Source of the DNA: Desulfosporosinus acidiphilus SJ4
GTDB lineage: Bacteria; Bacillota; Desulfitobacteriia; Desulfitobacteriales; Desulfitobacteriaceae
Length of the DNA: 64,000 nucleotides
Direction of reading: 5' to 3'
NCBI RefSeq assembly: GCF_000255115.2
Contig: NC_018068.1
Location: 3,009,977-3,073,976 of the forward strand
Both the position numbers and the translations under genes were made by a program. Below the pieces are notes generated by a model that worked only from the letters and a program-made list of their open reading frames with translations, was not told where the DNA came from and ran no database searches. This document shows positions 28,343-37,197 of the stretch, in pieces. Within the stretch, counting starts at the first letter, position 1; every line of letters begins with the position of its first letter.

Positions 28343-28871
28343 CAAAATGATTAAGCGGCCAATAGCGGAACAGAGTTCGGCCCGTAATATTCTTAATTGG
28401 CAAAAAGCCCCAAACCCTAGAATCATCACTGTTGTTTCTGTTATCACCCATTACAAATACGGAATCTTGCGGAACAACAACGGGGCCGAAATCATTTTTT
28501 GATTTTTCTAAGATGTAGGGTTCATCGAGAGGTTGACCGTTGACATATGTGGTGTGATTACGTATCTCTATTTTATCTCCGGGCAAACCGATGATACGTT
28601 TTATAAAGTCTTCCGTAGCATGGGCGCTGGCCGGTGGTTTAAAAACCACAATATCACCTCGATTCAGGTGACCAAACTCTTTAAAGAAAAACTTATCTAC
28701 GATGACTCGGTCTTGAAGCTGAATGGTCGGGAGCATCGAACCGGTAGGAATTTTACGTGCCTCTACTACATAAGTTCGTAAGACCCAAGAGAGCGCGAAA
28801 GCAATCAAGATAATTTCAAGCAATTCCACAACAAAGCGAGTCGTGCTTTTCTTTGATTCCAACTCTTCCAT
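28326..28871 (-). CDS. lepB: Signal peptidase I
   Basis: Type I signal peptidase, 181 residues, with one N-terminal membrane helix (about residues 17-34). Catalytic Ser45 is in IPTGSMLPTI and Lys91 in DFIKRIIGLPGD; GDNRNNSDDSR is the conserved box E. Cleaves Sec and Tat preproteins on the outer membrane face. ATG start with GAGGTGG. The coding end forms part of its terminator. Confidence 0.95.
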   Translation of the reverse strand: MEELESKKSTTRFVVELLEIILIAFALSWVLRTYVVEARKIPTGSMLPTIQLQDRVIVDKFFFKEFGHLNRGDIVVFKPPASAHATEDFIKRIIGLPGDKIEIRNHTTYVNGQPLDEPYILEKSKNDFGPVVVPQDSVFVMGDNRNNSDDSRVWGFLPIKNITGRTLFRYWPLNHFGALAR

Positions 28872-28939
28872 AATCCACCTCGTTTCTTATTTTATACTAT
28901 CACAGGATAGGTAAACTTCCAAATTTCATGGCGAAATTC

Positions 28940-30205
28940 TTAGGTCAAAAGACCTTGCTGCCATAAATTCAGAGCCGCTAAAATATTCCCCATTTGGATA
29001 TAGGTATGAGAGATACCACCCTGCTGATAAGCAATATAGGGCTCCCGCAAAGGACCATCGGCAGAAAATTCACTGGTTGAACCTTGGATAAAGGTTCCTC
29101 CCGCCATAATAATTTCATCTTCATACCCAGGCATCCCGGAGGGAACAGGTCTAATATGGGAATCAAGGGGTGACCCTTTCTGAAGTCCTTGACAGAAGGC
29201 AATCATTTTTTCCCTCGACCCGAGTTTTACGGCCTGAATGAGATCTGTTCTTGGTAATTCCGGCTCGGGATTCACTTCAAAACCTAATGCTCGCCAAAAA
29301 GCAGCTGAGAAGACAGCTCCTTTAAGAGCTTCGGCTACTGTTAAAGGACTAAAAAATAAGCCTTGATAAAATAAGCGTTGCCATTCAAGAGTCGCACCCA
29401 TGTGCCCCCCTACTCCAGGTGCTGTTAAACGTTGTGAGGCCAAATCGACTAAATCAGATCGTCCTGCAACATAGCCTCCGGTAGGAGCTATACTCCCGCC
29501 CAAATTTTTAATAAGCGATCCTGCCATCAAATCTGCCCCTATATCCCCTGGTTCCAAAGACTCGACTAATTCACCATAACAATTATCGACAAAAATAACG
29601 AGTTTTGGAAAGTGTGTTTTGACAAAGTCTACCAGCTCTTTTAGTTGAGCAATAGTAAGAGAATTTCTCCACGCATATCCCCGCGAACGCTGAACCGTCA
29701 GCAATTTAGTTTTGTCCGTTATAACCTCTTTTAATAACTCAAATTGAATATTTCCTTGAAAATCTAAAGAAATCTCTTGATAGCCAACTCCAAAATCCCT
29801 CAAACTTCCTTGTCCTTCTCCCCGAAGCCCTATCACTTCCTCAAGCGTGTCATAAGGAGTACCGCTGACGGAAATCATTTCATCACCGGGACGCAGAACA
29901 CCAAATAAGGCAGCAGCAATGGCATGAGTACCGGAAACAAACTGGCCGCGAACAAGTGCCGCCTCTGTCCCAAGGATACGTGAAGCCACGCGGTCAAGAG
30001 TTTCCCGACCGCTGTCACCAAGGCCGTAACCCGTGGTTCCCTGAAGATGATAGGCGGATACTCGCTCTTCTTGAAAAGCCCTGAGGACTTTTTCATGATT
30101 TCGTGCAGATACTTCCATCAGATGAGGCAATTGTTGCTGGAGAATATTCTCTGCCTCAAATACAGCTTTATTGATAAACTCTGGCCAATTAGAATTCGGA
30201 TACAC
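28940..30205 (-). CDS. Methionine gamma-lyase family / aluminum-resistance-like PLP protein
   Basis: A 421-residue fold-type I PLP enzyme of the family annotated as aluminum resistance protein or cystathionine-beta-lyase-like (YnbB in B. subtilis, which also lies near hfq-glnA loci). Features include GTTGYGLGDSGRETLDRV, GTEAALVRGQFVSGTHAI, VDNCYGELVE and the PLP lysine in AGSLIKNLGGSIAPTGGYV. I start at GTG 30205 with AAGGAGGAGCATC upstream; an ATG at 30244 lacks a site. It lies after hflX, matching the ynbA(hflX)-ynbB order of Bacillus. Confidence 0.87.
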   Translation of the reverse strand: MYPNSNWPEFINKAVFEAENILQQQLPHLMEVSARNHEKVLRAFQEERVSAYHLQGTTGYGLGDSGRETLDRVASRILGTEAALVRGQFVSGTHAIAAALFGVLRPGDEMISVSGTPYDTLEEVIGLRGEGQGSLRDFGVGYQEISLDFQGNIQFELLKEVITDKTKLLTVQRSRGYAWRNSLTIAQLKELVDFVKTHFPKLVIFVDNCYGELVESLEPGDIGADLMAGSLIKNLGGSIAPTGGYVAGRSDLVDLASQRLTAPGVGGHMGATLEWQRLFYQGLFFSPLTVAEALKGAVFSAAFWRALGFEVNPEPELPRTDLIQAVKLGSREKMIAFCQGLQKGSPLDSHIRPVPSGMPGYEDEIIMAGGTFIQGSTSEFSADGPLREPYIAYQQGGISHTYIQMGNILAALNLWQQGLLT

Positions 30206-30348
30206 GATGCTCCTCCTTATTATTTCAAAAGTAATTTTTACCAACGAAAGACTTCCCCATCTATGCCTCTCACTTCACTGCCCCGAACACTTTAGAACCC
30301 AAAGGCTGGAAGCTTCGACCACAAGAGTAAACTCGTTGCATGGAGGCG

Positions 30349-31959
30349 CTACTCCAACAACGATTCCAGGACATTCCATATGGGAGCTAATGAATCCCCA
30401 CGTTTAAGTGATAGTGGAATAGAATAGGGCAGCAATTGTGCTATCCTAGAGATTTCCTCATCATCGTGGACTTTATCAACCTTGTTAAGCAGGGTGATGA
30501 CCGGCTTATCATGACACTCCAATTGTCCTAAAATTTCATGGACCGTCTCAGCTTGCTGCAACGCTTGAGGATGGCTGACATCTAAGACATGAATAAGTAT
30601 ATCTGCCTGCTGGACTTCTTCCAGAGTGGCTAAGAAGGCCTTGAGCAGTTGTGTGGGGAGCTTGCGAATAAATCCTACGGTATCACTCAGCAGAATCTCT
30701 AAAGAGGGCGTAAGTTTTATCCGGCGAACGATGGGATCCAGGGTGGCAAATAGTTTATTTTCTCCGCTTGGGATATCAGAGCGAAAGCCGGCTTGCTCCA
30801 TGGCATTCTTCATAAAGGTTGTCTTTCCGGCATTCGTATAACCAACCAGGGCTATCATAGGCAAGCCGCTTTTAGCCCTTTGCCGCCTCTGAATCTCCCG
30901 GTGCTGGAGAACAAGTTTCAACTCTTTATCCAGGAGATTAATACGCTGCCGCATCCTCCTGCGATCGAGTTCTAGCTTCGTTTCTCCGGGGCCGCGCGAG
31001 CCAATGCCTCCCCCCAACCTGGATAGGGTTTGACCTTGTCCTGTTAAATAGGGCAGCAAGTGCTTAAGCTGAGCGAGTTCAACTTGGAGTTTACCTTCAC
31101 GAGAATGAGCTCTCTGAGCAAAAATATCTAAAATTAATCCCGTCCGGTCTAATATCTTTAATCCCGTTTCCATTTCTAAGGTTCGCAATTGTGAGGGAGA
31201 TAATTCATCATCACTAATGAGGACATCGGCTCGGGTTTCCTGAATCCGGTGAACCAATTCTTCCAGTTTGCCGCTCCCTATGAAGCTCCGAGACTGGCTG
31301 GAGCGACGCGGTTGGACAAGCTGTCCAACCACTTCGACACCCGCAGTGTCCGCTAATTCCGCCAACTCTTCCAGGTTTTCGCTAACTTCCTGCTCCCCAT
31401 CTTGGAGCGCAAGCAGAAAAGCCCGCTCTTTGTCAGGCTTTGATTCCAGTTTTATTTGACTGTTATGATTATGATAATGCTCTTGCTGAGACTCAAAATA
31501 GTTAAATTTGTTCCAGTTATCTGGTTTAAGGTCAACAACATAAGGACTACCGTCACTTGTTAAATAAGCCAATTGAAAACCGGTAAGTTCTCCACGAAGC
31601 ACTCCGATTGCAGTCATGCTTTCAAGCTTTAAAGATGTTAAAGCACTGAAATCCAGAGAACTGAGTCTTGGAACCCCATTGGGATGGGTATGAAGACAGC
31701 GCAAATGTTTGCTCTGAGATCTACCCTTGAGGGGAAGCAGAGTCACTGTCGCATGTTTTCCCACGGCAGACGCGATTAAGAGCCCTGACCGCGAGAGATA
31801 AATACAAATTTCCCGATTCCAAAGCTGTGTCAAGCGTATTAGGCCTGAGAGAATTTCGGGATGAATTAAATCATCCCGCCCCGTTTGATATTCTGAGAGT
31901 TTTTTTAGGTCCCGCAATTGACTAGCTTTTATCCCAGACAAATCGCCCGAGATTTCCAT
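30349..31959 (-). CDS. hflX: HflX ribosome-associated GTPase with N-terminal JAMM-like segment
   Basis: HflX GTPase that binds 50S subunits and splits stalled ribosomes. Core: N-terminal HflX domain from about 178, with GSGKLEEL and FIGSGK, RLGGGIGSRGPGETKLELDRR at 315-335, then the G domain with GYTNAGKTT (373-381), DTVGFIRKLP and NKVDKV. At 536 residues it is about 100 longer than the classical HflX. The extra N-terminus has a motif fitting the JAMM metalloprotease pattern: E50, H90-T-H92, S100 and D103 with exact H-x-H-x7-S-x2-D spacing. Whether it is an active peptidase is unknown. Adjacent to the YnbB-like gene as in Bacillus. ATG start with AGAGG. Confidence 0.92.
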   Translation of the reverse strand: MEISGDLSGIKASQLRDLKKLSEYQTGRDDLIHPEILSGLIRLTQLWNREICIYLSRSGLLIASAVGKHATVTLLPLKGRSQSKHLRCLHTHPNGVPRLSSLDFSALTSLKLESMTAIGVLRGELTGFQLAYLTSDGSPYVVDLKPDNWNKFNYFESQQEHYHNHNSQIKLESKPDKERAFLLALQDGEQEVSENLEELAELADTAGVEVVGQLVQPRRSSQSRSFIGSGKLEELVHRIQETRADVLISDDELSPSQLRTLEMETGLKILDRTGLILDIFAQRAHSREGKLQVELAQLKHLLPYLTGQGQTLSRLGGGIGSRGPGETKLELDRRRMRQRINLLDKELKLVLQHREIQRRQRAKSGLPMIALVGYTNAGKTTFMKNAMEQAGFRSDIPSGENKLFATLDPIVRRIKLTPSLEILLSDTVGFIRKLPTQLLKAFLATLEEVQQADILIHVLDVSHPQALQQAETVHEILGQLECHDKPVITLLNKVDKVHDDEEISRIAQLLPYSIPLSLKRGDSLAPIWNVLESLLE

Positions 31960-32016
31960 GGCTCAAAACCTCTACTTTATCCGTAATTGCTAACTGATCA
32001 TAGACCTAATTCAAGG

Positions 32017-32982
32017 TCAAATTGTTTCCATATTAATATCTTCTGGTAAAATTTGAATAAGTTCTTCCCGGCTGGAGCTTGCTTTTTGAAATAAGCGTAC
32101 CGCCTGTTTGCGCACTGTTTTCTCAACGAGATTGCGCACCAAACGAGCATTTCCGGCATAAGGATGGGAATGCAGAAGAGTTTGCAAATAATTACGCAGA
32201 GCTGCATTGGCTTCTTTGGTTAACTCATATTGCCGGGTCTTAAACATGAGGTTTCCGATAGCTAACAGTTCATCTAAAGTATAATCCGGAAAATCAATAT
32301 GAATAGGGAATCGGGAACGAAGTCCCGGATTCGTCTGAAGAAACCAATCCATTTCTTGACGATAACCTGCTAAAATTAAGACAAGATTGTCTTTGTTATC
32401 CTCCATAGCTTTAACCAAAGCATCGATAGCTTCCTTGCCAAAATCCTTCTCTCCGCCGCGTGCCAAAGAGTAGGCTTCGTCGATAAAAAGAACTCCTCCC
32501 AGGGCCTTTTTTAATTGTTCCCTGGTTTTTTGAGCCGTATGCCCGATATATTCACCGACAAGATCTGCTCGTTCACACTCGATGACATGACCTTTTTGCA
32601 GAACTCCCATCTCTTTATACAATCGTCCAATTAAGCGGGCAACCGTGGTTTTTCCGGTTCCCGGGTTTCCACGGAAAATCATATGCAGAACCAAAGGCTC
32701 TGAAACAAGTTTCTCTTGAACTCTGCGTTTTTGTATTTCGACAAAAGCCTGTAAGTCTAAGATAAAACGTTTCACCGTTTCAAGTCCGATATATGATTGC
32801 AGCTCAGCAAGGATTTCCGCAATTTTATCTTTATCTTTCTCGACGGAAGAAAGACTATTTTTGCGAATGCGTAACCCTATCCCCTCCGTGGAATGAGCAG
32901 TCACCTCGGGTTTTGGAGGGATAGGCGTTTGAATCACCGGTGATTGCTGATTCTCCGGACGAAACGTAACTCGGATTGTCAT
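32017..32982 (-). CDS. spoVK: Stage V sporulation protein K, AAA ATPase
   Basis: CbbX/SpoVK-type AAA+ ATPase of about 321 residues. Walker A GNPGTGKTTVARLIG, Walker B VLFIDEAYSLARGG and the arginine-finger region NPGLRSRFP are intact; ETVKRFILDLQAFVEIQKRR marks the family N-terminal helix. SpoVK is needed for spore maturation in Bacillus. I start at ATG 32982, 11 bases after GGAGGTG. It lies between hflX and typA, a known clostridial order. Confidence 0.88.
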   Translation of the reverse strand: MTIRVTFRPENQQSPVIQTPIPPKPEVTAHSTEGIGLRIRKNSLSSVEKDKDKIAEILAELQSYIGLETVKRFILDLQAFVEIQKRRVQEKLVSEPLVLHMIFRGNPGTGKTTVARLIGRLYKEMGVLQKGHVIECERADLVGEYIGHTAQKTREQLKKALGGVLFIDEAYSLARGGEKDFGKEAIDALVKAMEDNKDNLVLILAGYRQEMDWFLQTNPGLRSRFPIHIDFPDYTLDELLAIGNLMFKTRQYELTKEANAALRNYLQTLLHSHPYAGNARLVRNLVEKTVRKQAVRLFQKASSSREELIQILPEDINMETI

Positions 32983-33055
32983 ATGTACAGGCACACCTCC
33001 CATCCTTACTACTATACGCAGGAAGGAATAAAAGGTGTCCTAATTTTAATTGTTA

Positions 33056-34879
33056 TTATTTTCCTGTCAAGCTTTTAGCATATTTTACTCGAGAGTCACG
33101 ATCCAGGAATTTCTTCCTCAAGCGTACGCTTTTAGGGGTGATTTCCACGAACTCGTCATCATTGATGAATTCTAACGATTGTTCTAAGGACATTTCCCTA
33201 GGTTTTTCCAAGCGCAGAGCATCATCGGCAGCACTTGTCCGCATATTTGTAAGATGCTTTTTCTTACAGACGTTAACTTCAATATCTTGTTCGCGGTTGT
33301 TCTCTCCCACAATCAGTCCCGCATATACATGAAGTCCGGGATCAACGAACAAAGTCCCTCTCTCTTGAGCGGAATACAACCCATAGGTTGTCGTTTCACC
33401 TTCCTCAAAAGCGATCAAGGCTCCCCGTGTTCTGCCGGGAATTTCTCCTTTATAAGGTTCATACCCAAGGAAGACGTGGCTCATCATGCCTTCGCCCCGT
33501 GTTTCTGAAAGGAACTCACCACGGAAACCAATAAGACCGCGGGCAGGGATTTTAAACTCAACTCTCAGCTGAGTCTCCGACAGGCTCGTCATATTGGCCA
33601 TTTCCGCTTTCCTCTTCCCTAAAAGCTCCATAACCGCTCCCAGGGATTTTTCATGGACGTCACAAATGAGAAATTCCATAGGTTCACATTTTACCCCATC
33701 AATCATCTTATAGATAACTTCAGGTTTAGAGACTTGCAGTTCATACCCCTCGCGGCGCATGTTTTCAATTAGTATTGAAAGGTGCAGTTCTCCTCGACCG
33801 GATACTTTAAAGCAATCTGCCGAATCCGTTTCTTCAACTCTTAAACTAACATTGGTTTCAATTTCTTTCCAAAGCCGTTCCCTCAGCTTCCGGGAAGTAA
33901 CAAACTGCCCTTCGCGTCCGGCAAAGGGACTTGTGTTAACCATGAAATTCATAGACAACGTCGGTTCGTCTACTTCAATCGTAGGCAAAGCTTCGGGATT
34001 AAGAGCACAAGCCACAGTTTCCCCAATATTGGCGCTGGTTAATCCGGTGAGAGCAACAATTTCTCCCGCTGACGCTTCAGCCACATCTTGGCGTTTCAGC
34101 CCTTCAAAAACCATAACCTTGCCAACTTTGGCGCGTTCAAAACTCTCGTCCCTTTTGATAAGGGTGATATTTTCATTCTGATGAACTGTTCCTCTTACAA
34201 TTCTGCCAACAACGATTTTTCCAACATAATCATCGTAATCAAGAGTCGTAACGAGCATTTGAAAGGGAGCTTCAAGGTCCACCTCCGGTGCCGGAATGTG
34301 ATCAAGAATAACCGAGAACAAAGGCTCCAGGGTATCCTCAAGAGCATCGTGGGAAAGTCCTGCAATCCCAGCCCGAGCTGAAGCAAAGACCACGGGAAAA
34401 TCCAATTGATCATCATCTGCTCCAAGTTCAATAAACAAATCTAAAACTTCATCCACAACTTCCGTGGGACGGGCATCCGGACGATCAATTTTATTAATGA
34501 CAACAATAGGAATCAATTTCAATTCCAAGGCTTTACGCAAAACAAACCGAGTTTGAGGCATAGGTCCCTCAAAGGAATCTACAATGAGAAGAACTCCATT
34601 AACCATTTGCAAGACCCGCTCGACTTCTCCTCCGAAATCGGCATGTCCTGGTGTATCAATAATGTTAATTTTTGTGCCTAGCCAATGAACCGAGGTATTT
34701 TTGGATAAAATAGTAATACCACGCTCACGTTCTAAATCATTGGAGTCCATGACTCGTTCCACAACCTGTTGATTGGAACGAAAGGTTCCGCTTTGTTTTA
34801 ACATCGCATCAACAAGTGTTGTTTTCCCATGATCAACGTGAGCAATAATTGCAATATTTCTTAAATTTCGAGTTTCCAT
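33056..34879 (-). CDS. typA: Translational GTPase TypA/BipA
   Basis: A 607-residue ribosome-associated GTPase of the EF-G family. G motifs are [20 protein letters not shown] and [21 protein letters not shown] is the switch region. Domains II, III and V and the C-terminal domain follow in normal order with [17 protein letters not shown] and the basic tail [11 protein letters not shown]. Acts in 50S assembly and stress growth. ATG start with AAAGGAA. Separated from hfq by a terminator. Confidence 0.95.
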   Translation of the reverse strand: METRNLRNIAIIAHVDHGKTTLVDAMLKQSGTFRSNQQVVERVMDSNDLERERGITILSKNTSVHWLGTKINIIDTPGHADFGGEVERVLQMVNGVLLIVDSFEGPMPQTRFVLRKALELKLIPIVVINKIDRPDARPTEVVDEVLDLFIELGADDDQLDFPVVFASARAGIAGLSHDALEDTLEPLFSVILDHIPAPEVDLEAPFQMLVTTLDYDDYVGKIVVGRIVRGTVHQNENITLIKRDESFERAKVGKVMVFEGLKRQDVAEASAGEIVALTGLTSANIGETVACALNPEALPTIEVDEPTLSMNFMVNTSPFAGREGQFVTSRKLRERLWKEIETNVSLRVEETDSADCFKVSGRGELHLSILIENMRREGYELQVSKPEVIYKMIDGVKCEPMEFLICDVHEKSLGAVMELLGKRKAEMANMTSLSETQLRVEFKIPARGLIGFRGEFLSETRGEGMMSHVFLGYEPYKGEIPGRTRGALIAFEEGETTTYGLYSAQERGTLFVDPGLHVYAGLIVGENNREQDIEVNVCKKKHLTNMRTSAADDALRLEKPREMSLEQSLEFINDDEFVEITPKSVRLRKKFLDRDSRVKYAKSLTGK

Positions 34880-34958
34880 AGTGGATTGAATTCCTTTCTT
34901 TTACCTTTATAAATGCACACAAAGCTAACATATCACAGTTATGTGGTGAATTCAAGTA

Positions 34959-34998
34959 AAAAGAACTAAGCTCGGCATTTTTCCGAACTTAGTTCTTT
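34959..34998 (-). terminator. Terminator after hfq
   Basis: AAAAGAACTAAG pairs with CTTAGTTCTTT across a GC-containing loop. It lies 69 bases past hfq and before typA, closing the mutS-to-hfq cluster. Confidence 0.75.
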
Positions 34999-35066
34999 AG
35001 TTCAAGTTTAAATTTCGTCAGGATTTTTATGTTTGTCCTTAAAATTAAGAATTATTTATAAAATTT

Positions 35067-35306
35067 CTATTCTACCGCAGCTGCAGTTGTGAAATTAATT
35101 GGACGTATGGGCATAACCGTAGAGATGGCATGTTTATAAACCATTTGTTGTCTACCTTCGAATTCAATCACAACCGTGAAATTATCAAAGCCTTTGATAA
35201 GTCCTTTAAGTTGAAATCCGTTAACCAAATAAATGGTCACGGGAAGGTTTTCCTTGCGTACTTGATTTAAAAAGGTGTCTTGCAAATTGATGGGTGATTT
35301 ATTCAT
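35067..35306 (-). CDS. hfq: RNA chaperone Hfq
   Basis: Sm-like hexameric RNA-binding protein, 79 residues. Sm1 reads [36 protein letters not shown] and Sm2 has [12 protein letters not shown], both standard; the C-terminal tail is short, as in Firmicutes. Directly follows miaA, a widely conserved order. ATG start with GGTGGAGG upstream. Confidence 0.97.
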   Translation of the reverse strand: MNKSPINLQDTFLNQVRKENLPVTIYLVNGFQLKGLIKGFDNFTVVIEFEGRQQMVYKHAISTVMPIRPINFTTAAAVE

Positions 35307-35340
35307 ATATTTCCCTCCACCACCTTATATTTCTACGCCT

Positions 35341-36282
35341 CTATTCTACACGAGTTTGATAGGCTCTGCAAGTCTGGATTAGTTCTTTGAGAATCCGGTC
35401 TATTCCCCCTTCCGTATCGTACCAGTGAATTCTGGGGTCACGCCGAAACCAGGTCAATTGCCGCTTGGCAAAATGCCGGGTATCCCTTTGCAGAATCCGC
35501 AGCATCTCCGCCTGGGTCACCAGGCCTTTCAAACACCAAATTGCATGTCGATACCCAATACTTTGCAGTGGTTTTAAGGCTGATGAATACCCTGCCTTAA
35601 GAAGATTCAGAGTTTCTGCGAGCAATCCATCGTCGATCATCATTTCACAGCGGCGATTAATCCGATCATAGATGATTTCTCGGGGAGCAGTCAACCCGAT
35701 GTAAAGAACCCCCGGATCCAAAGGTCGGTATTCATCATCCTTAAACTGACGTTGGTCAGACAAAGGTTTACCTGTCAATTCGTGAACTTCCAGAGCTCGA
35801 ATCACCCGCAAGACATTATTGGGATGCAATTGCCGGGCAGTTTCCGGGTCCCGTTCCTCTAAAATGTGATGAAGGGCTGTGTTTCCATGAATTTGGGCAA
35901 ATTCTTGCCATTTTAGCCGAATTTCTTCTGAGCCATGCTGCAAAAAATCATAAGGATCGAGCAGGGAACGAATGTACAGACCTGTTCCGCCAACCACGAT
36001 GGGAACGTGGTTTCGTTTTCTAATTTCCTGCATGAGCGACGTTGCCGATGTTTTAAATTGAGCTGCTGTAAATGGCTCCGCAGGATCTAAACAATCGATT
36101 AAATGATGAGGAACAAGTTGAAGTTCTTCTCTGGTTGGTTTAGCAGACCCGATGTCAAGTTGTTTATACACTTGTACGGAATCCCCGGAAATAATTTCCC
36201 CCCCGATTTCTTGAGCCAGAGCCAGACCCAAGGAGGATTTGCCAATACCGGTAGGACCGATGATAATAACCAGTGGTAACAC
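35341..36282 (-). CDS. miaA: tRNA dimethylallyltransferase
   Basis: Transfers dimethylallyl to A37 of UNN-reading tRNAs, 313 residues. P-loop is IIIGPTGIGKSSLGLALA, with SGDSVQVYKQLDIGSAKPT and VVGGTGLYIRSLLDP typical of the family. Start is GTG with GGGGGAG 8 bases upstream. Its product is the substrate of MiaB, encoded 10 kb away in the same direction. 13 bases separate it from the methyltransferase gene before it. Confidence 0.95.
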   Translation of the reverse strand: MLPLVIIIGPTGIGKSSLGLALAQEIGGEIISGDSVQVYKQLDIGSAKPTREELQLVPHHLIDCLDPAEPFTAAQFKTSATSLMQEIRKRNHVPIVVGGTGLYIRSLLDPYDFLQHGSEEIRLKWQEFAQIHGNTALHHILEERDPETARQLHPNNVLRVIRALEVHELTGKPLSDQRQFKDDEYRPLDPGVLYIGLTAPREIIYDRINRRCEMMIDDGLLAETLNLLKAGYSSALKPLQSIGYRHAIWCLKGLVTQAEMLRILQRDTRHFAKRQLTWFRRDPRIHWYDTEGGIDRILKELIQTCRAYQTRVE

Positions 36283-36295
36283 GTCAACTCCCCCA

Positions 36296-37093
36296 TTAAA
36301 CTAAAATCACACCATAATCAACAGAACTATATCGTCCTCCAGGCAAAACGTCAAAACCTAGGCGCTTAAACTCCGCGCTGTCCTTACGTTCCTTAAGTAC
36401 AACTCTTTTACGGGCGACCCGGCAGGCTTCCCTCACGGTCTGCAGATCAAGAGGGCTATGCTCAGACCACTGGTGCAGGGGTTGAATGGAAGCAGATTCG
36501 TGGAATGTTTTGCGGAACATAGGATCAAAGTAAATTACGTCAAATGACTCTGACGGGCAATGACTCAGAAACTCCCCATGGTCCGCCCACTGAACTTCAA
36601 TTCTGCGGGCAGCCTGAACCAGTGACAGCCAAGCTTGTTTTTTGGGCTCAGTTTTGACGTTAAAGCTATGTTCTCCAAAATGCTTTAAACCGTCTTGCAT
36701 AACCACTGCTAAAATCGGGGATTTTTCAAGTCCCAAAACCCGACCGTGATCTCCAACTGCCAGGGCAGCGATGAGAGAGTCCGAAGCCAGTCCTAAAGTA
36801 GCATCGAGAAAGAAATCACCGAGGCCCAATTGGGCAGCTGCAAGAAACCGGTCCGAGCTGCCTCCCAAAATATTCATGGCACGAATAAGGGCCATACTTG
36901 GATGAAACGTGATACGCTCTTGATTAAATAGCAGCTCCACGCCACGACGGGAAACTTTAAGCTCAGGAAGAGAATCTAAATCATTCTCGTTCGCGGCCCA
37001 TTGGCAGCCCGGCTGCTGACGAAACCATTGAACTCTCTCCTGGAGTTCTAAATCAGACTGGGTTGCTCTTATGCGAATGGGTATGTCCTTAAT
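36296..37093 (-). CDS. Class I SAM-dependent methyltransferase with noncanonical start
   Basis: A predicted SAM methyltransferase related to the RsmJ-like group. Motif I is FFLDATLGLASDSLIAA, motif II has VLGLEKSP, and FDVIYFDPMF is the catalytic-loop region. The first ordinary start, GTG at 36940, has no ribosome site and gives 214 residues. In the same frame coding-like sequence continues upstream for 51 codons (ending LPELKVSRRG before the GTG) back to ATT at 37093 and ATA at 37096, just after an AGGAG at 37104-37108. I propose ATT (10-base spacing) or ATA (7-base) as the true start, giving about 265 residues. Function is not established; tRNA or rRNA modification suits its neighbours. Confidence 0.65.
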   Translation of the reverse strand: MKDIPIRIRATQSDLELQERVQWFRQQPGCQWAANENDLDSLPELKVSRRGVELLFNQERITFHPSMALIRAMNILGGSSDRFLAAAQLGLGDFFLDATLGLASDSLIAALAVGDHGRVLGLEKSPILAVVMQDGLKHFGEHSFNVKTEPKKQAWLSLVQAARRIEVQWADHGEFLSHCPSESFDVIYFDPMFRKTFHESASIQPLHQWSEHSPLDLQTVREACRVARKRVVLKERKDSAEFKRLGFDVLPGGRYSSVDYGVILV

Positions 37094-37197
37094 TATGAAT
37101 CATCTCCTAGAATCATCTATACAGCGTCCAATATCATTCCATTACTTTCCATGCAGCATTACCATTAGTATTCTCTTCCTGCCAAGTACACAAACTT

